Positions 9,541-17,689 of a stretch of 26,887 nt of DNA are shown piece after piece. The notes beneath the pieces are model-generated. The model did not search any database. It was not told where the DNA came from and saw only the letters and a program-made list of their open reading frames with translations. The stretch's first letter is position 1. Every line of letters starts with the position of its first letter. Both the position numbers and the translations under genes were made by a program. Source of the stretch: Chara braunii (lineage: Eukaryota > Streptophyta > Charophyceae > Charales > Characeae). The stretch is taken from positions 1,383,466 to 1,410,352 of the forward strand of contig BFEA01000105.1 of the NCBI GenBank assembly GCA_003427395.1. Reading direction: 5' to 3'.

Positions 9541-9900
9541 AACGGGGGAGAAGCTTGCGGGTTTCGCGGACTGACTTGAACTACGAGGCGTTGGTGAAAG
9601 GCTGATGGGGAGAAGGTTGCAGCCTTGTAGATTTTCAACATCCTCTCAAAAGAAGGTTGCAAGCTTTTCTGTTCCACTCAAACTGGGAAGCCTGTGGGGG
9701 AGAAGATTGCAGACTCTTGGGATGGGGTCAAAATGGGATTGGGGGGGGGGGGGGGGGAGGAGGGAGAGGGAGTGTTGGGGGCAGCTGGTCGCAGAACTTA
9801 GGGATCAGCTCGATATGGAAGGCTGATGGGGAGGAGGTTGCAAGGTTTGGGGATTGACTCTAACCGGGAGGGTGGTGGGGAGAAGGTGGGAGGGAGCTAG
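9541..9900 (+). repeat. Degenerate 60-80 bp tandem with internal poly-G
   Basis: Loose units carry GGGGAGAAGGTTGCA followed by GGATTGACTC or similar (about 9,545, 9,605, 9,650, 9,700, 9,825, 9,875). A G17 run lies at 9,741-9,757. Non-coding. Confidence 0.6.
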
Positions 9901-10010
9901 GCCTGGATACGGGAGATTTTATGTCTGGGGCGAAGGTCCCACTTACCTTGATTCCTCATTTCTGACCGTCGGTTATGAAGGGAATTGTTGCAGGTCGACA
10001 TGCGAATATC

Positions 10011-10304
10011 CATGTACTTCAAACACAGGCAGATCACCACGAGGGTCAACAGCCAGAAACGGAGAATCATGATGGAGGCCTTTATCCCCGCCGATAAGTG
10101 GTGCCACCCATCTTTGCACAATGCTGCTTTCTGGAGTCAATCGGAGATCCATGTACGCCAAACGCAGGCAGATCAATGGGAGATCTACAGCCAGAAACGA
10201 GGAATCAGGAGAGATGTGACAGCTGCCTGTCCCCAACCCCCCCCCGTCCATAAGTGGTGCTACCCACCTCTGCACAGTGCTGCTTTCTGGAGTCAATGGG
10301 TTTC
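10011..10304 (+). repeat. Tandem duplication, 140-155 bp period
   Basis: Two units, starting CATGTAC at 10,011 and 10,150, share AGGCAGATCA, CAGCCAGAAACG, a TAAGTGGTGC block, GCTGCTTTCTGGAGTCAAT and intervening sequence. The period differs at the two ends because of a C-run insertion in unit 2. Confidence 0.85.
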
Positions 10305-10510
10305 ACTGGCAACAGGTTGGGGGCATGGGAGGAGGGGTTGTAAGAGGGAGGTGGATTTTCAACTAAGGACAATGTTTACATATTTACATTGCGATCTTCA
10401 GATCCATGTACCCGTCACACCCTATGCAACAGGCCGTTTTTCGATATTTTGTTCATTAAAGAAGATTATAATATTATGGAAGATGCAATTTTGGAATTTT
10501 CCCTTCAATA

Positions 10511-11326
10511 TTATGTGACCTGTGATGGATCTTGTCCTTCTGCTGGCTGGGATCTCTGCCTTCGCCACCCTACTTCTGAGTTGTGCCGGTCTTTCCATCG
10601 TATGTGAAAGTCATTTATCTCTGCCACTTTGCCCCTTGACAGCCACACCTTAGTGAATTTGGCCTTGATTCTTCTCTGTTGCTCTTCTTCATCTGGCATG
10701 GACTGTCTCGTCTTGTGCCACTTACAAAGTATCTCCGCCTGAATCAAAGTGCTTTGTCTCCGCCCATACCTTCTCCCTTGGAGTTGAGAGTCCCTCAATG
10801 GTTCTACAGCACCTTTCCTTCCAGATGGACCACAGCGTTCCCTTTCTGATCATTCCGATCCGAACCACGTTTTCTCTGTCTTGTGGAATTGAGCTGGGAT
10901 GTTAGTCCATAAACGGAGTTGGATAGGATGTTGAGAGAGGGGAGTCGAGAAGAGGGAATCCCAGAGATCCGAGGCCCTTGCCCAACATTCCATCGCCTCT
11001 CTACAGCGTATCAGGCAATGTAGCATATCTTCTGGTTCATTTTCTGAACATACCGTGCATAAATCTGAGCTGTTAGGGTCATTCTTACTTCTTCTGATAT
11101 GCAGCCACTGGTTAACCGGTAGAGCTACGTATGAGATGAGCCATTGGAGGCTTCTGATTTTGACCAGACGAATTGACTTGAATTTTTTCCATGGTATTTG
11201 TGGGATCTGACTAGCGTCTTGACCTATTAACTTCTGCCATCTGACAGGTTCATGCAGTGGACCTGAGAGGAAAGGTGGAAGTAAGGCAAGCTGACAGTCA
11301 ATCCTCCACCATGCAGGAGTAATCAA
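10511..11326 (-). pseudogene. LINE 3' fragment 3 (zinc-binding domain) with internal stops
   Basis: The upstream part (10,850-11,326) encodes LRWL-type sequence followed by LCTVCSENEPEDMLHCLIRC, the CxxC...HCLxxC zinc-binding motif of plant LINE ORF2, then WxRA. After one or two stops near 10,800-10,850 the same frame resumes (10,511-10,798) with a basic helix-rich tail (RRIKAKFTKVW). RT motifs are absent. Divergence from the other two copies is larger: SYVALPVNQWL replaces LHRCLPTxDWL, so this is another LINE lineage or an older insertion. Confidence 0.78.
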
Positions 11327-11486
11327 TGCTGGCGTGGGTTCCTTCCGCTGGACAGAAGGAAGGGTGAGTGTGTTTCATGATGTGATATTTTATTCTCACT
11401 TGCCGGTGGAATAGGAACCAGACTGATGCTCCCCAGAATGGAAATGGAGCCAGGGCCATAAGGACCTGTTTTATGGATGGTGGTGG

Positions 11487-11522
<36 letters not shown>

Positions 11523-12228
11523 GAGGGGAGGGGGGGAGATTATATTACATTTTAGGGAAATTATGGTGTCATCGGTGTGTGCATAACTAGGAAGTTGGAA
11601 CTGCGCAACAACTTCTCTTTGGGAAAAGAAAAAAAGAGCAAAAAGAAAATGACGAAGGCCTCACTCAAGTAGATGTATTCTGTAAGGAAGTCCACATGTT
11701 TACTTCCTTTTTGTTTTCGTTTCCGTGTAGGACTGCCCATGAATCAATAAACAAAGCAAGCAAATTACATCCCTCCCTCCCTCCCTTCCTTTTTTTCCCC
11801 TATTAACTGACAGTCTTCAGAACAGGGTTCTTCTACCACTAGTCAACCATCCACCATCAAATTCACACCTCAGGTCCTTTCCTCTTCCTCCACCGTTTCG
11901 TCGTCCTCTGCCTGCTGCTGCTGCCCTCCACCACTGCAACTCCTACTGCTGCTCCCGCTGCCCACCGCCGCTGCTACTGCTGCCTACTGCCGCCACCACA
12001 CTGCGACATAACAAATACAGTCAATAAATAAATAAACAAAGTAAACAACTACGGACATGTCCCTCTCGCTTTGAGTGAATTGAGAGTTCGAGCATACAAG
12101 CTCATCCATAGAGGAAGTCCATACGTCCGAGTATGCCTTTAGCTACGGTACCTGCTGCCTTGCTTGCTAGCTTGCGCGTTTTGCCGGTGTGCTAAACTTC
12201 AAAAGGATTCCCTTTGCCTCCCAGAGAG

Positions 12229-12232
<4 letters not shown>
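11327..12232. other. TPT downstream region; poly-G and CTG/CCG-rich stretch
   Basis: Positions 11,488-11,521 are an uninterrupted run of 34 G, followed by G-rich sequence. Positions 11,880-12,000 are imperfect CTG/CTC/CCG trinucleotides. AATAAA on the minus strand at about 11,392-11,397 is a possible but distant polyadenylation signal for TPT. No other gene seen. Confidence 0.55.

Positions 12233-12306
<74 letters not shown>
12233..12306. repeat. AG dinucleotide microsatellite
   Basis: Uninterrupted AG repeat of about 37 units. It lies about 400 bp past the TPT stop codon and would be a CT tract in a TPT transcript if the 3' UTR extends this far. Confidence 0.97.
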
Positions 12307-12309
<3 letters not shown>

Positions 12310-12450
12310 TCTCCGTGCATCAAGAGTCAGGCTAACATTTTGTTTCGTGAGCTGCAAACCAACAGGAACCTTTCCATTCAAGAATGGGGTGCCTGTTACG
12401 TTCCTTCCCAGCATGAAGACCTTCTCACGACACGCCCTTTGTTCTTCTGC

Positions 12451-12490
12451 ATGCCTCCTCCTCCTCCTCCTCCTCCTCCTCCTCCTCCTC
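12451..12490. repeat. CCT trinucleotide repeat
   Basis: About twelve CCT units. It lies 210-250 bp past the TPT stop, so it would be an AGG tract in the TPT 3' UTR. Confidence 0.95.
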
Positions 12491-12699
12491 TTTTCTTCTC
12501 CTTCCCTTGTGCTCCTGGTCCCCTCTTCCTCCTTACGCGGCCTCTTGAACTTCTTCTCGGCCTCTTTGTCCCCTGACCAACAAGTACGCCCTCACACCCC
12601 TCTCTTCTTCTCCTCTTTGCCTTTTCCTTCCCTCCTCCTCCTCCTCCTCTCTTGCTCTCCTTCCCTTGGGCGGTTCGGCTCCTCCTCCTCTCTTCCCCC

Positions 12700-14037
12700 T
12701 TACGCGGTCTTAAGCTTGTTCTCGGCCTCCTTTGCCTTGAGCAACGAGTACGCCGTCACACCGCCGATGGCGATAACCGTACCGATGCCAGTGATGGTGG
12801 AGATCTTGTTCCCGAAGACAAGGATGGAGAATCCGATGACGAACACCCTCTTCAGCACATTGCCCACGGCGTGAGTGAGGGGAGCCACTCTCTCGAGGGT
12901 GTTGTTGGCCAACTGATTGTAGAGGTGGTAGAACATTCCGACCCAGAAGAGGTCGGTGTAGAACTTGTACGCTCCCACCTTGGCTACGCCTGCACTGATG
13001 CCCTTCAACAGGACCGGACCCTCAAGCACTAGCGTCGGAGGGATGCACATCGCTAGCGAGAGGATGGAGATGTAGGCATACAAGTTGGTGCTGTCCATCT
13101 TCGTCATGGCCTTCTTGGAGAAGATGTTCCTGTACGTGAAGGCCACATTGGACGTCATGGCGCTCAAGAAGCCAATCCAGTTGAAGGACAGCTCCGTCAT
13201 CGAGGCCATTGACACTCCGAACACTACTGGAGCGAGGGAGAGCCAGATCGGTAGAGAGATGTTCTGGCCCAGAATGAACTGCGAGGCGGCGGCGGAGAAG
13301 AAGGGCTCCAGCGCCTTGATTGTGTGCGTGAAGGAGACCGCCACCGCGTTGAACGACACGTTGCTCATAACGTGGCCCAAAGCGTGGCAGAAAGCCACAG
13401 GAATCAACGCCTTGAGCTGGTCGTTGGAGAGGGGTGCCCTCTTCGTGATGCCGAGGGTCCAAGTGATAACACAGTAAGAGACACCCACGAGGAGATGGAC
13501 TGTGGAGACGAACCATGGGTAAGGGAAGTAGTTGTAAATCTTCTTGTTGAGGATATTGAAAATAACGTTGAGGAGGTACCACATCAAGAAGAAGAAACCG
13601 GTGACAAGGGCGGGGTTGAGGCCGGAGGAGGAGGTGGAATCGCTGGCGGCGGCAGAGGAATCGCCGGCGGCATCAGCGGCCGAAGAAGCGGACATCATCG
13701 TCACCCTCCCGCCGCCGCTCGAGGTGTTTGCGCCTGCGCCGCCTTTCCCCGCCAGGCGATTCAAGCGCACGCTGCCGGTCAACGCGCCGCTGCTGCCGAA
13801 GCTGCCTGTTGATTGCCCGAGCCAGGGGGAGCGCTCCGCTGCGCAGATGACGGAGCTTGCGCTCCTGCTCGCGGAGTTGGCCGGCGCAGAGAGCACGGGG
13901 GTCGCGAAACCCGGTGCTGCCGCCTTCATGGTGGCGCATGAGGAGGAGACACGTGGCTTCTGATGCTGATGATGATGCACCTGCTGAGGAGCGGCAGCCA
14001 CCGCTGCCACCGCAGCGTTCGTCGCGACAGCCTCCAT
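12700..14037 (-). CDS. TPT: Triose-phosphate/phosphate translocator, chloroplast inner envelope
   Basis: Exchanges stromal triose phosphate or 3-phosphoglycerate for cytosolic phosphate, exporting photosynthetic carbon (known for the family). The frame from ATG at 14,037 encodes 445 residues. Residues 1-140 are rich in Ala, Ser and Gly with few acids, as expected for a transit peptide. Residues 143-435 form the drug/metabolite-type carrier core with about ten hydrophobic segments, including [20 protein letters not shown] (164-183), GHVMSNVSF (221-229), [11 protein letters not shown] (237-247) and [20 protein letters not shown] (381-400). Residues corresponding to phosphate- and substrate-binding positions in the Galdieria structure (His222, Lys241, Tyr373, Lys396, Arg397) are present. 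The start has G at -3 and +4. The frame stays open upstream to 14,361, but that part is AT-rich and Phe-rich and probably intron. The coding part lacks introns, unlike land-plant TPT genes. Sister PPT, GPT or XPT paralogues are less likely. Confidence 0.95.
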   Translation of the reverse strand: MEAVATNAAVAAVAAAPQQVHHHQHQKPRVSSSCATMKAAAPGFATPVLSAPANSASRSASSVICAAERSPWLGQSTGSFGSSGALTGSVRLNRLAGKGGAGANTSSGGGRVTMMSASSAADAAGDSSAAASDSTSSSGLNPALVTGFFFLMWYLLNVIFNILNKKIYNYFPYPWFVSTVHLLVGVSYCVITWTLGITKRAPLSNDQLKALIPVAFCHALGHVMSNVSFNAVAVSFTHTIKALEPFFSAAASQFILGQNISLPIWLSLAPVVFGVSMASMTELSFNWIGFLSAMTSNVAFTYRNIFSKKAMTKMDSTNLYAYISILSLAMCIPPTLVLEGPVLLKGISAGVAKVGAYKFYTDLFWVGMFYHLYNQLANNTLERVAPLTHAVGNVLKRVFVIGFSILVFGNKISTITGIGTVIAIGGVTAYSLLKAKEAENKLKTA

Positions 14038-14079
14038 TCCGACGGACGATGACCGGAAAGAGGAGATTGGCGAGGGAGA

Positions 14080-14115
14080 CCTGTCAAAAATTAATTCTGT
14101 AAAAAAAAAAATTAA
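14080..14115 (-). promoter_or_regulatory. Candidate 3' splice acceptor for a TPT 5'-UTR intron
   Basis: Minus strand: a T-rich tract (14,101-14,113) runs into TTTACAG (AG ending at 14,097), and a second TTGACAG ends at 14,081. Both lie 43-60 bases upstream of the TPT ATG. Base composition switches here from GC-rich coding to AT-rich. This suggests a leader intron whose 5' exon lies beyond the assembly gap. Inference only. Confidence 0.4.
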
Positions 14116-14311
14116 AAAAATCACAAAAGGGAGAGAAAAATTAGCAATGCAGGAAACCGAAAAGAAAAATTTCATGAATGTCGTTGTCAATACTGAAAAG
14201 AAAAATGACACATTTTTAGCGCATATAAAAAAAGTATAATGCCAAAGAAAGCGGCTGTCGCATGAACCAGGCCGGAGTGCCTGGATCATACGACACTTTG
14301 ACCGCCCTTCG

Positions 14312-14340
14312 AAAAAAAAAAAAAAAAAAAAAAAAAAAAA
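14312..14340. repeat. Poly-A run (29 nt)
   Basis: Uninterrupted A29 on the plus strand. On the minus strand it is a T-run within the AT-rich region upstream of TPT. Confidence 0.95.
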
Positions 14341-14393
14341 CATGTATAAATATTTAATCAAAAAAATTAATTAATGAAAATTAACGAAATAAA

Positions 14394-14501
14394 NNNNNNN
14401 NNNNNNNNNNNNNNNNNNNNNNNNNNNNNNNNNNNNNNNNNNNNNNNNNNNNNNNNNNNNNNNNNNNNNNNNNNNNNNNNNNNNNNNNNNNNNNNNNNNN
14501 N
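14394..14501. other. Assembly gap (108 N)
   Basis: A run of 108 unknown bases directly upstream of TPT (minus sense). It may hide the TPT promoter or first exon. A single further N is at 17,356 inside a GAA array. Confidence 0.99.
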
Positions 14502-14890
14502 GGGGGGGAAGAGAAACGATGAGCTTTCCACCGCATCGTCCCCTCTCCTTCCTTTTCTCCTCCATTTCCTCCTTCCCCTCTTTCTTCTCCTCTCCCTCCT
14601 TCTCCTCCTCCTCATGCTCCTCTGTTTCATCCCACTGTCTGTTTCCGTCAAACTCTCCCCCTCGTGTGCCTCCCAGCCGCCAGTATCAAGCCCTGTTGTT
14701 TGCATTAAGAAAAAAAAGAGCCCTGCCCAATGACGTTGCCTCCTCGTCTTCTTCTTCTTTGTTGGAGCAGAGAGACACGGGCCCGTGAAGAATGTAAAAT
14801 TTATTAAGAACGAAAAAAAGAAGTATTGTCATATTTATTTGTGCTTGGACCTACAAGTGACTTGGCCAATGAAGAAGACTATCCTTTATT
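14502..14890. other. TPT upstream region, pyrimidine-rich, no gene called
   Basis: The plus strand is rich in CTCCTTC and TTCTTC (14,525-14,640 and 14,740-14,760). It could hold the TPT promoter or a leader exon on the minus strand, but no TATA box or start region can be placed with confidence. Confidence 0.45.
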
Positions 14891-14895
14891 TCTTT

Positions 14896-14917
14896 AACAC
14901 ACACACACACACACACA

Positions 14918-14955
<38 letters not shown>
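14896..14955. repeat. CA microsatellite, interrupted once
   Basis: CA units with one AAAA interruption at about 14,917. One of two CA arrays flanking hammerhead 1. Confidence 0.97.
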
Positions 14956-14959
<4 letters not shown>

Positions 14960-15059
14960 GGGTTGGTGTAAATAAAGTCGACCACTTTGCTCTCTTAGGG
15001 GTATGGCTAACTCTGGGCGATGTGGTGAGTCCTTATCCATCAGTCAAATGCATCCTGGG

Positions 15060-15115
15060 CACACCGTCGGGGTTCATCCTCCTGATGAGTCGGTGAAGTC
15101 CGACGAAACAGTCTG
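15060..15115 (+). ncRNA. Hammerhead ribozyme motif 1 (type III topology, degraded stem III)
   Basis: The catalytic core is complete: GTC at 15,066-15,068 (predicted cleavage after C15,068), CTGATGA at 15,082-15,088 and GAAA at 15,105-15,108. Stem I pairs 15,069-15,072 with 15,078-15,081 (one G-U) around a TTCAT loop. Stem II pairs GTCGG (15,089-15,093) with CCGAC (15,100-15,104). Stem III is weak: A-U and C-G next to the core, then mismatches at 15,065/15,110 and 15,062/15,113 with pairs between and beyond. Core, stem II and loop I match motif 2. Known hammerheads of this type occur in plant retrozymes. Activity of this copy is doubtful. Confidence 0.75.
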
Positions 15116-15155
15116 GCACAGTCGTGATTTGTTTGAGTGTATAGCGAGTATAACA

Positions 15156-15165
15156 ACACACACAC

Positions 15166-15214
<49 letters not shown>
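15156..15214. repeat. CA microsatellite
   Basis: About 29 CA units with one CG interruption, starting about 40 bp after hammerhead 1. Confidence 0.97.
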
Positions 15215-15216
<2 letters not shown>

Positions 15217-15555
15217 GTCATGCTGTTTCTCGCTCTTCTTTGCGTTCTAATGCTGAGGTAGAATCTAGAAGAAAGAAATAAAAAACACAATGCTTCCCCA
15301 GGTGAGGTACAGTCTCTCCTTTTCCACTCGACAAGCAATGTGATACACGTCCTCCCTCCTCCTTTGCGTCTACACGTCTTCTCCTTATGCTTCTTAGTTT
15401 TCCTTCTCCTCCTTCCCACTTCAGTCTCAGGCGGCATGGAGAAACCTTCCCTTGCCAATGTGATACTCTACTGTCGCTCCCACGTGCTCTCCACACGTCA
15501 CAACACACCTCCTCTCGCACCCTGCACCCTCCATCCTCCTCCTCTTCCGCCTCCT

Positions 15556-15677
15556 TTCTTCTTCTTCTACTTCTTCTTCGTCTTCCACTTCTTCGTCTTC
15601 TACTTCTTCGTCTTCGTCTTCTTCTTCTTCTTCTTCTTCTTCTTCTTCTTCTTCTTCTTCTTCTTCTTCTTCTTCTT
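15556..15677. repeat. CTT trinucleotide array
   Basis: Interrupted CTT/CTTCGT units, then about 60 bp of nearly pure CTT. Long Leu, Phe or Glu/Arg runs in all six frames here are translation artefacts. The same triplet in inverse orientation (GAA) occurs at 16,683-16,712 and 17,295-17,450. Confidence 0.97.
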
Positions 15678-15950
15678 TGTCTAAGGGTGAGTGAGAGCAT
15701 AGCAGCAAGAAAGAAAGAACAAAAGGGATTGAAGGATTGGAAAAGCACGGTGGCTGAACCACGAACTGGAGCGTCCACACTTCGTCAAAAGAGGAGAAAG
15801 GAGGAGCAGCAGGAAGAAGAGGACACCTACGTCCCAAGGGCCTGTCTTGGGCTACAGGCTACCCAGAAATATCCGAGTTTAAACAGATTACTAGGAGGGT
15901 CGGAGTCGCAGGGGAAGAAGAAAAAGGTGAGCGGCAAAACGGTGACAAAT
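15678..15950. other. Spacer between trinucleotide arrays, no gene recognised
   Basis: Mixed-sequence DNA, purine-rich on the plus strand. Open frames are extensions of the adjoining repeats and have no recognisable domain. Confidence 0.5.
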
Positions 15951-15953
15951 AGA

Positions 15954-16062
15954 TCCTCCTCCCCCTCCTCCTCCTCCTCCTCCTCCTCTTCCTCCTCCTT
16001 CTCCTTCTGAATGGGGAATATTTTCATTGAGGAGGAGGAGGAGGAGGAGGAGGAGGAGAAGA
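15954..16062. repeat. Inverted CTC / GAG trinucleotide pair
   Basis: CTC-type units (15,954-16,009) are followed after about 20 bases by GAG units (16,029-16,060). The arms are mutually complementary over roughly 30 bp. Confidence 0.95.
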
Positions 16063-16380
16063 CGATTTAAAAAAAAAAAAGCAAAGCTTTCGAGTTGGGA
16101 GTTGAAGCGTAGCTAACGGGCAGCGTGGTGGTCCTTTCTTATCCGAGAACTCTCATTAAGGAAAAAGAAAAGAAGATGGAGAAATAGGGTTTGCCGAGAG
16201 AGGGCATGGCGATGGCACAACGTGGCAGCACGTTCGGCATTGGAGCCTCGAGTGAAGGAGAGGTTGGGAGGAGTAGGAGGACAAAGGAGCGGTGAGAAAC
16301 GAAGGCGCAGGGGCAAAAACAAAAGGAAACGTTTTGAGAATGGGGACAAGACGGCCCCTTTGGGACGGGCTAGTTATTCA

Positions 16381-16712
16381 ACACTGCAGGGGAAGGAGAG
16401 AAGAGGGAGGAGGGAGAGAGGAGAGAGAGAAGAGGGAGGAGAGGCAGGAGAGGCAGGAGAGGTAAGAGAGGGAGGAGAGGGAGGAGAGGGAGGAGCGTGA
16501 GAATGGGGAGGTGGGCGACGAGAAGAAGAGAGAGGGGAGGACGAGGAGGAGGAAAGGAGGAGGAGGAAAAGAGGAGGAGGAAGGGAGGAGGAGGAAGGAA
16601 GGGAGGAGGGAAAAAAGAGAGGAGTTTAAGGTAGTCAACGAAAGCCGACCACGCCACATTTCAGTGGTTGAGGCGTCGAAATGAAGAAGAAGAAGAAGAA
16701 GAAGAAGAAGAA
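16381..16712. repeat. Purine tract (GGA/GAA-rich) on the plus strand
   Basis: A nearly uninterrupted A+G strand from 16,386 to about 16,630 with GGAGAGGCA and GGAGGA sub-repeats, then pure GAA at 16,683-16,712. Apparent proteins on either strand (Glu/Gly/Arg or Leu/Ser/Pro/Phe rich) are artefacts. Confidence 0.9.
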
Positions 16713-17240
16713 GATGACCATGGGGATGGTGAAAGACGGTTAGCCGTCGGAAAAAGGAAAAAAAAAAAAAAAAACGGGATGTCGGATGCAAGCATGACGG
16801 CCTGTCACTGAAAGAGGGCCGAAGAGGAGAAACAAGAAGAGCGAGGTGAGAAGGGAGAGAGGAGGTGGAAGAGGAATAGCAAGAAGAACAACAAACGTCT
16901 GTGAGGGAGGATGTGAAGAGAGCGGTTCGAAGAACCCTTCCAAGAGCCGGTGCATTCACCATTGGGGAGTCGGTCGAGGCGGAGAAGAGGGAGGGGAGGA
17001 GAAGGAGAGGGAGGAGCACAGAGAGGAGGAAAGCAAGGAAAAGAAGGAAAAAACGAGGATGGGGACAGAATAGGGAGGGTAAGGAGAGGCCGAAAGAGTT
17101 GAAATACAAATCTGGAGGCATAGAAAAACAGAAAAGAAGATGGTTTGAGCCGAGTGACAAGAATGTCCCGTGCGTCGTGGATATTGCATTTGTGATGACG
17201 GGCTCGAAGAGAGGAAGACGAAGGAAGAAGAGAAGAGAGC
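16713..17240. other. Purine-biased intergenic DNA, no gene recognised
   Basis: The plus strand is strongly A+G biased and contains an A18 run near 16,757-16,774. Long frames on both strands are low-complexity (Arg/Glu/Lys or Ser/Leu/Phe) and show no domain. Confidence 0.5.
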
Positions 17241-17505
17241 CAATCTAAGAAAAAGACGAAGAAGAAGAGGAAGAAGAGAAGAGAGCCAATGTAAGAAGAA
17301 GACGAAGAAGAAGAAGAAGAAGAAGAAGAAGAAGAAGAAGAAGAAGAAGAAGAAGNGAAGAAGAAGAAGGAGGAGGAGGAGGAGGAGGAGGAGGAGGAGG
17401 AGGAGGAGAAGAAGAAGAAGAAGAAGAAGAAGAAGAAGAAGAAGAAGAAGACGAAGAAGACAGAAAGAGAAGAAAAAGAAAAGGAAAAGGAAGAAGAAGA
17501 GAAGT
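17241..17505. repeat. GAA/GGA trinucleotide array with one ambiguous base
   Basis: GAA units, a GGA block at about 17,369-17,408, then GAA again. One N at 17,356. A duplicated phrase GAAGAGAGCCAAT precedes the array at about 17,232 and 17,278. Confidence 0.97.
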
Positions 17506-17689
17506 TCACCCAAGTTTATTGTTTTTGTTCCGAGAGAAGGGAGAAGAAGAGCACAGCGTTCCAACTCACCTTTCAAGCTTAGTGTGCTCTGTCTCCCTCT
17601 CTCTCTCTCCCCCCTAAGTCCCCCCCTCTATCTGCCTCTCTCCCTTTCACTGCCGTGGCCACTCGAGGCAGAAGGTGGCTAGCCCCAAC

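Noticed and set aside
13022-13963. Several 88-186 codon frames overlapping TPT in other frames and on the plus strand
   Set aside because: Shadows of the GC-rich TPT coding sequence.
14394-14705. Open frames crossing the run of N
   Set aside because: The reading through unknown bases is meaningless.
15218-15837. Long open frames on both strands (poly-Arg, poly-Glu, poly-Leu, poly-Phe)
   Set aside because: They are translations of the CTT array in different frames and share no non-repetitive domain.
16378-17682. Frames of up to 260 codons rich in Ser/Leu/Phe or Arg/Lys/Glu
   Set aside because: Caused by the purine/pyrimidine asymmetry, which removes stop codons. No conserved motif.
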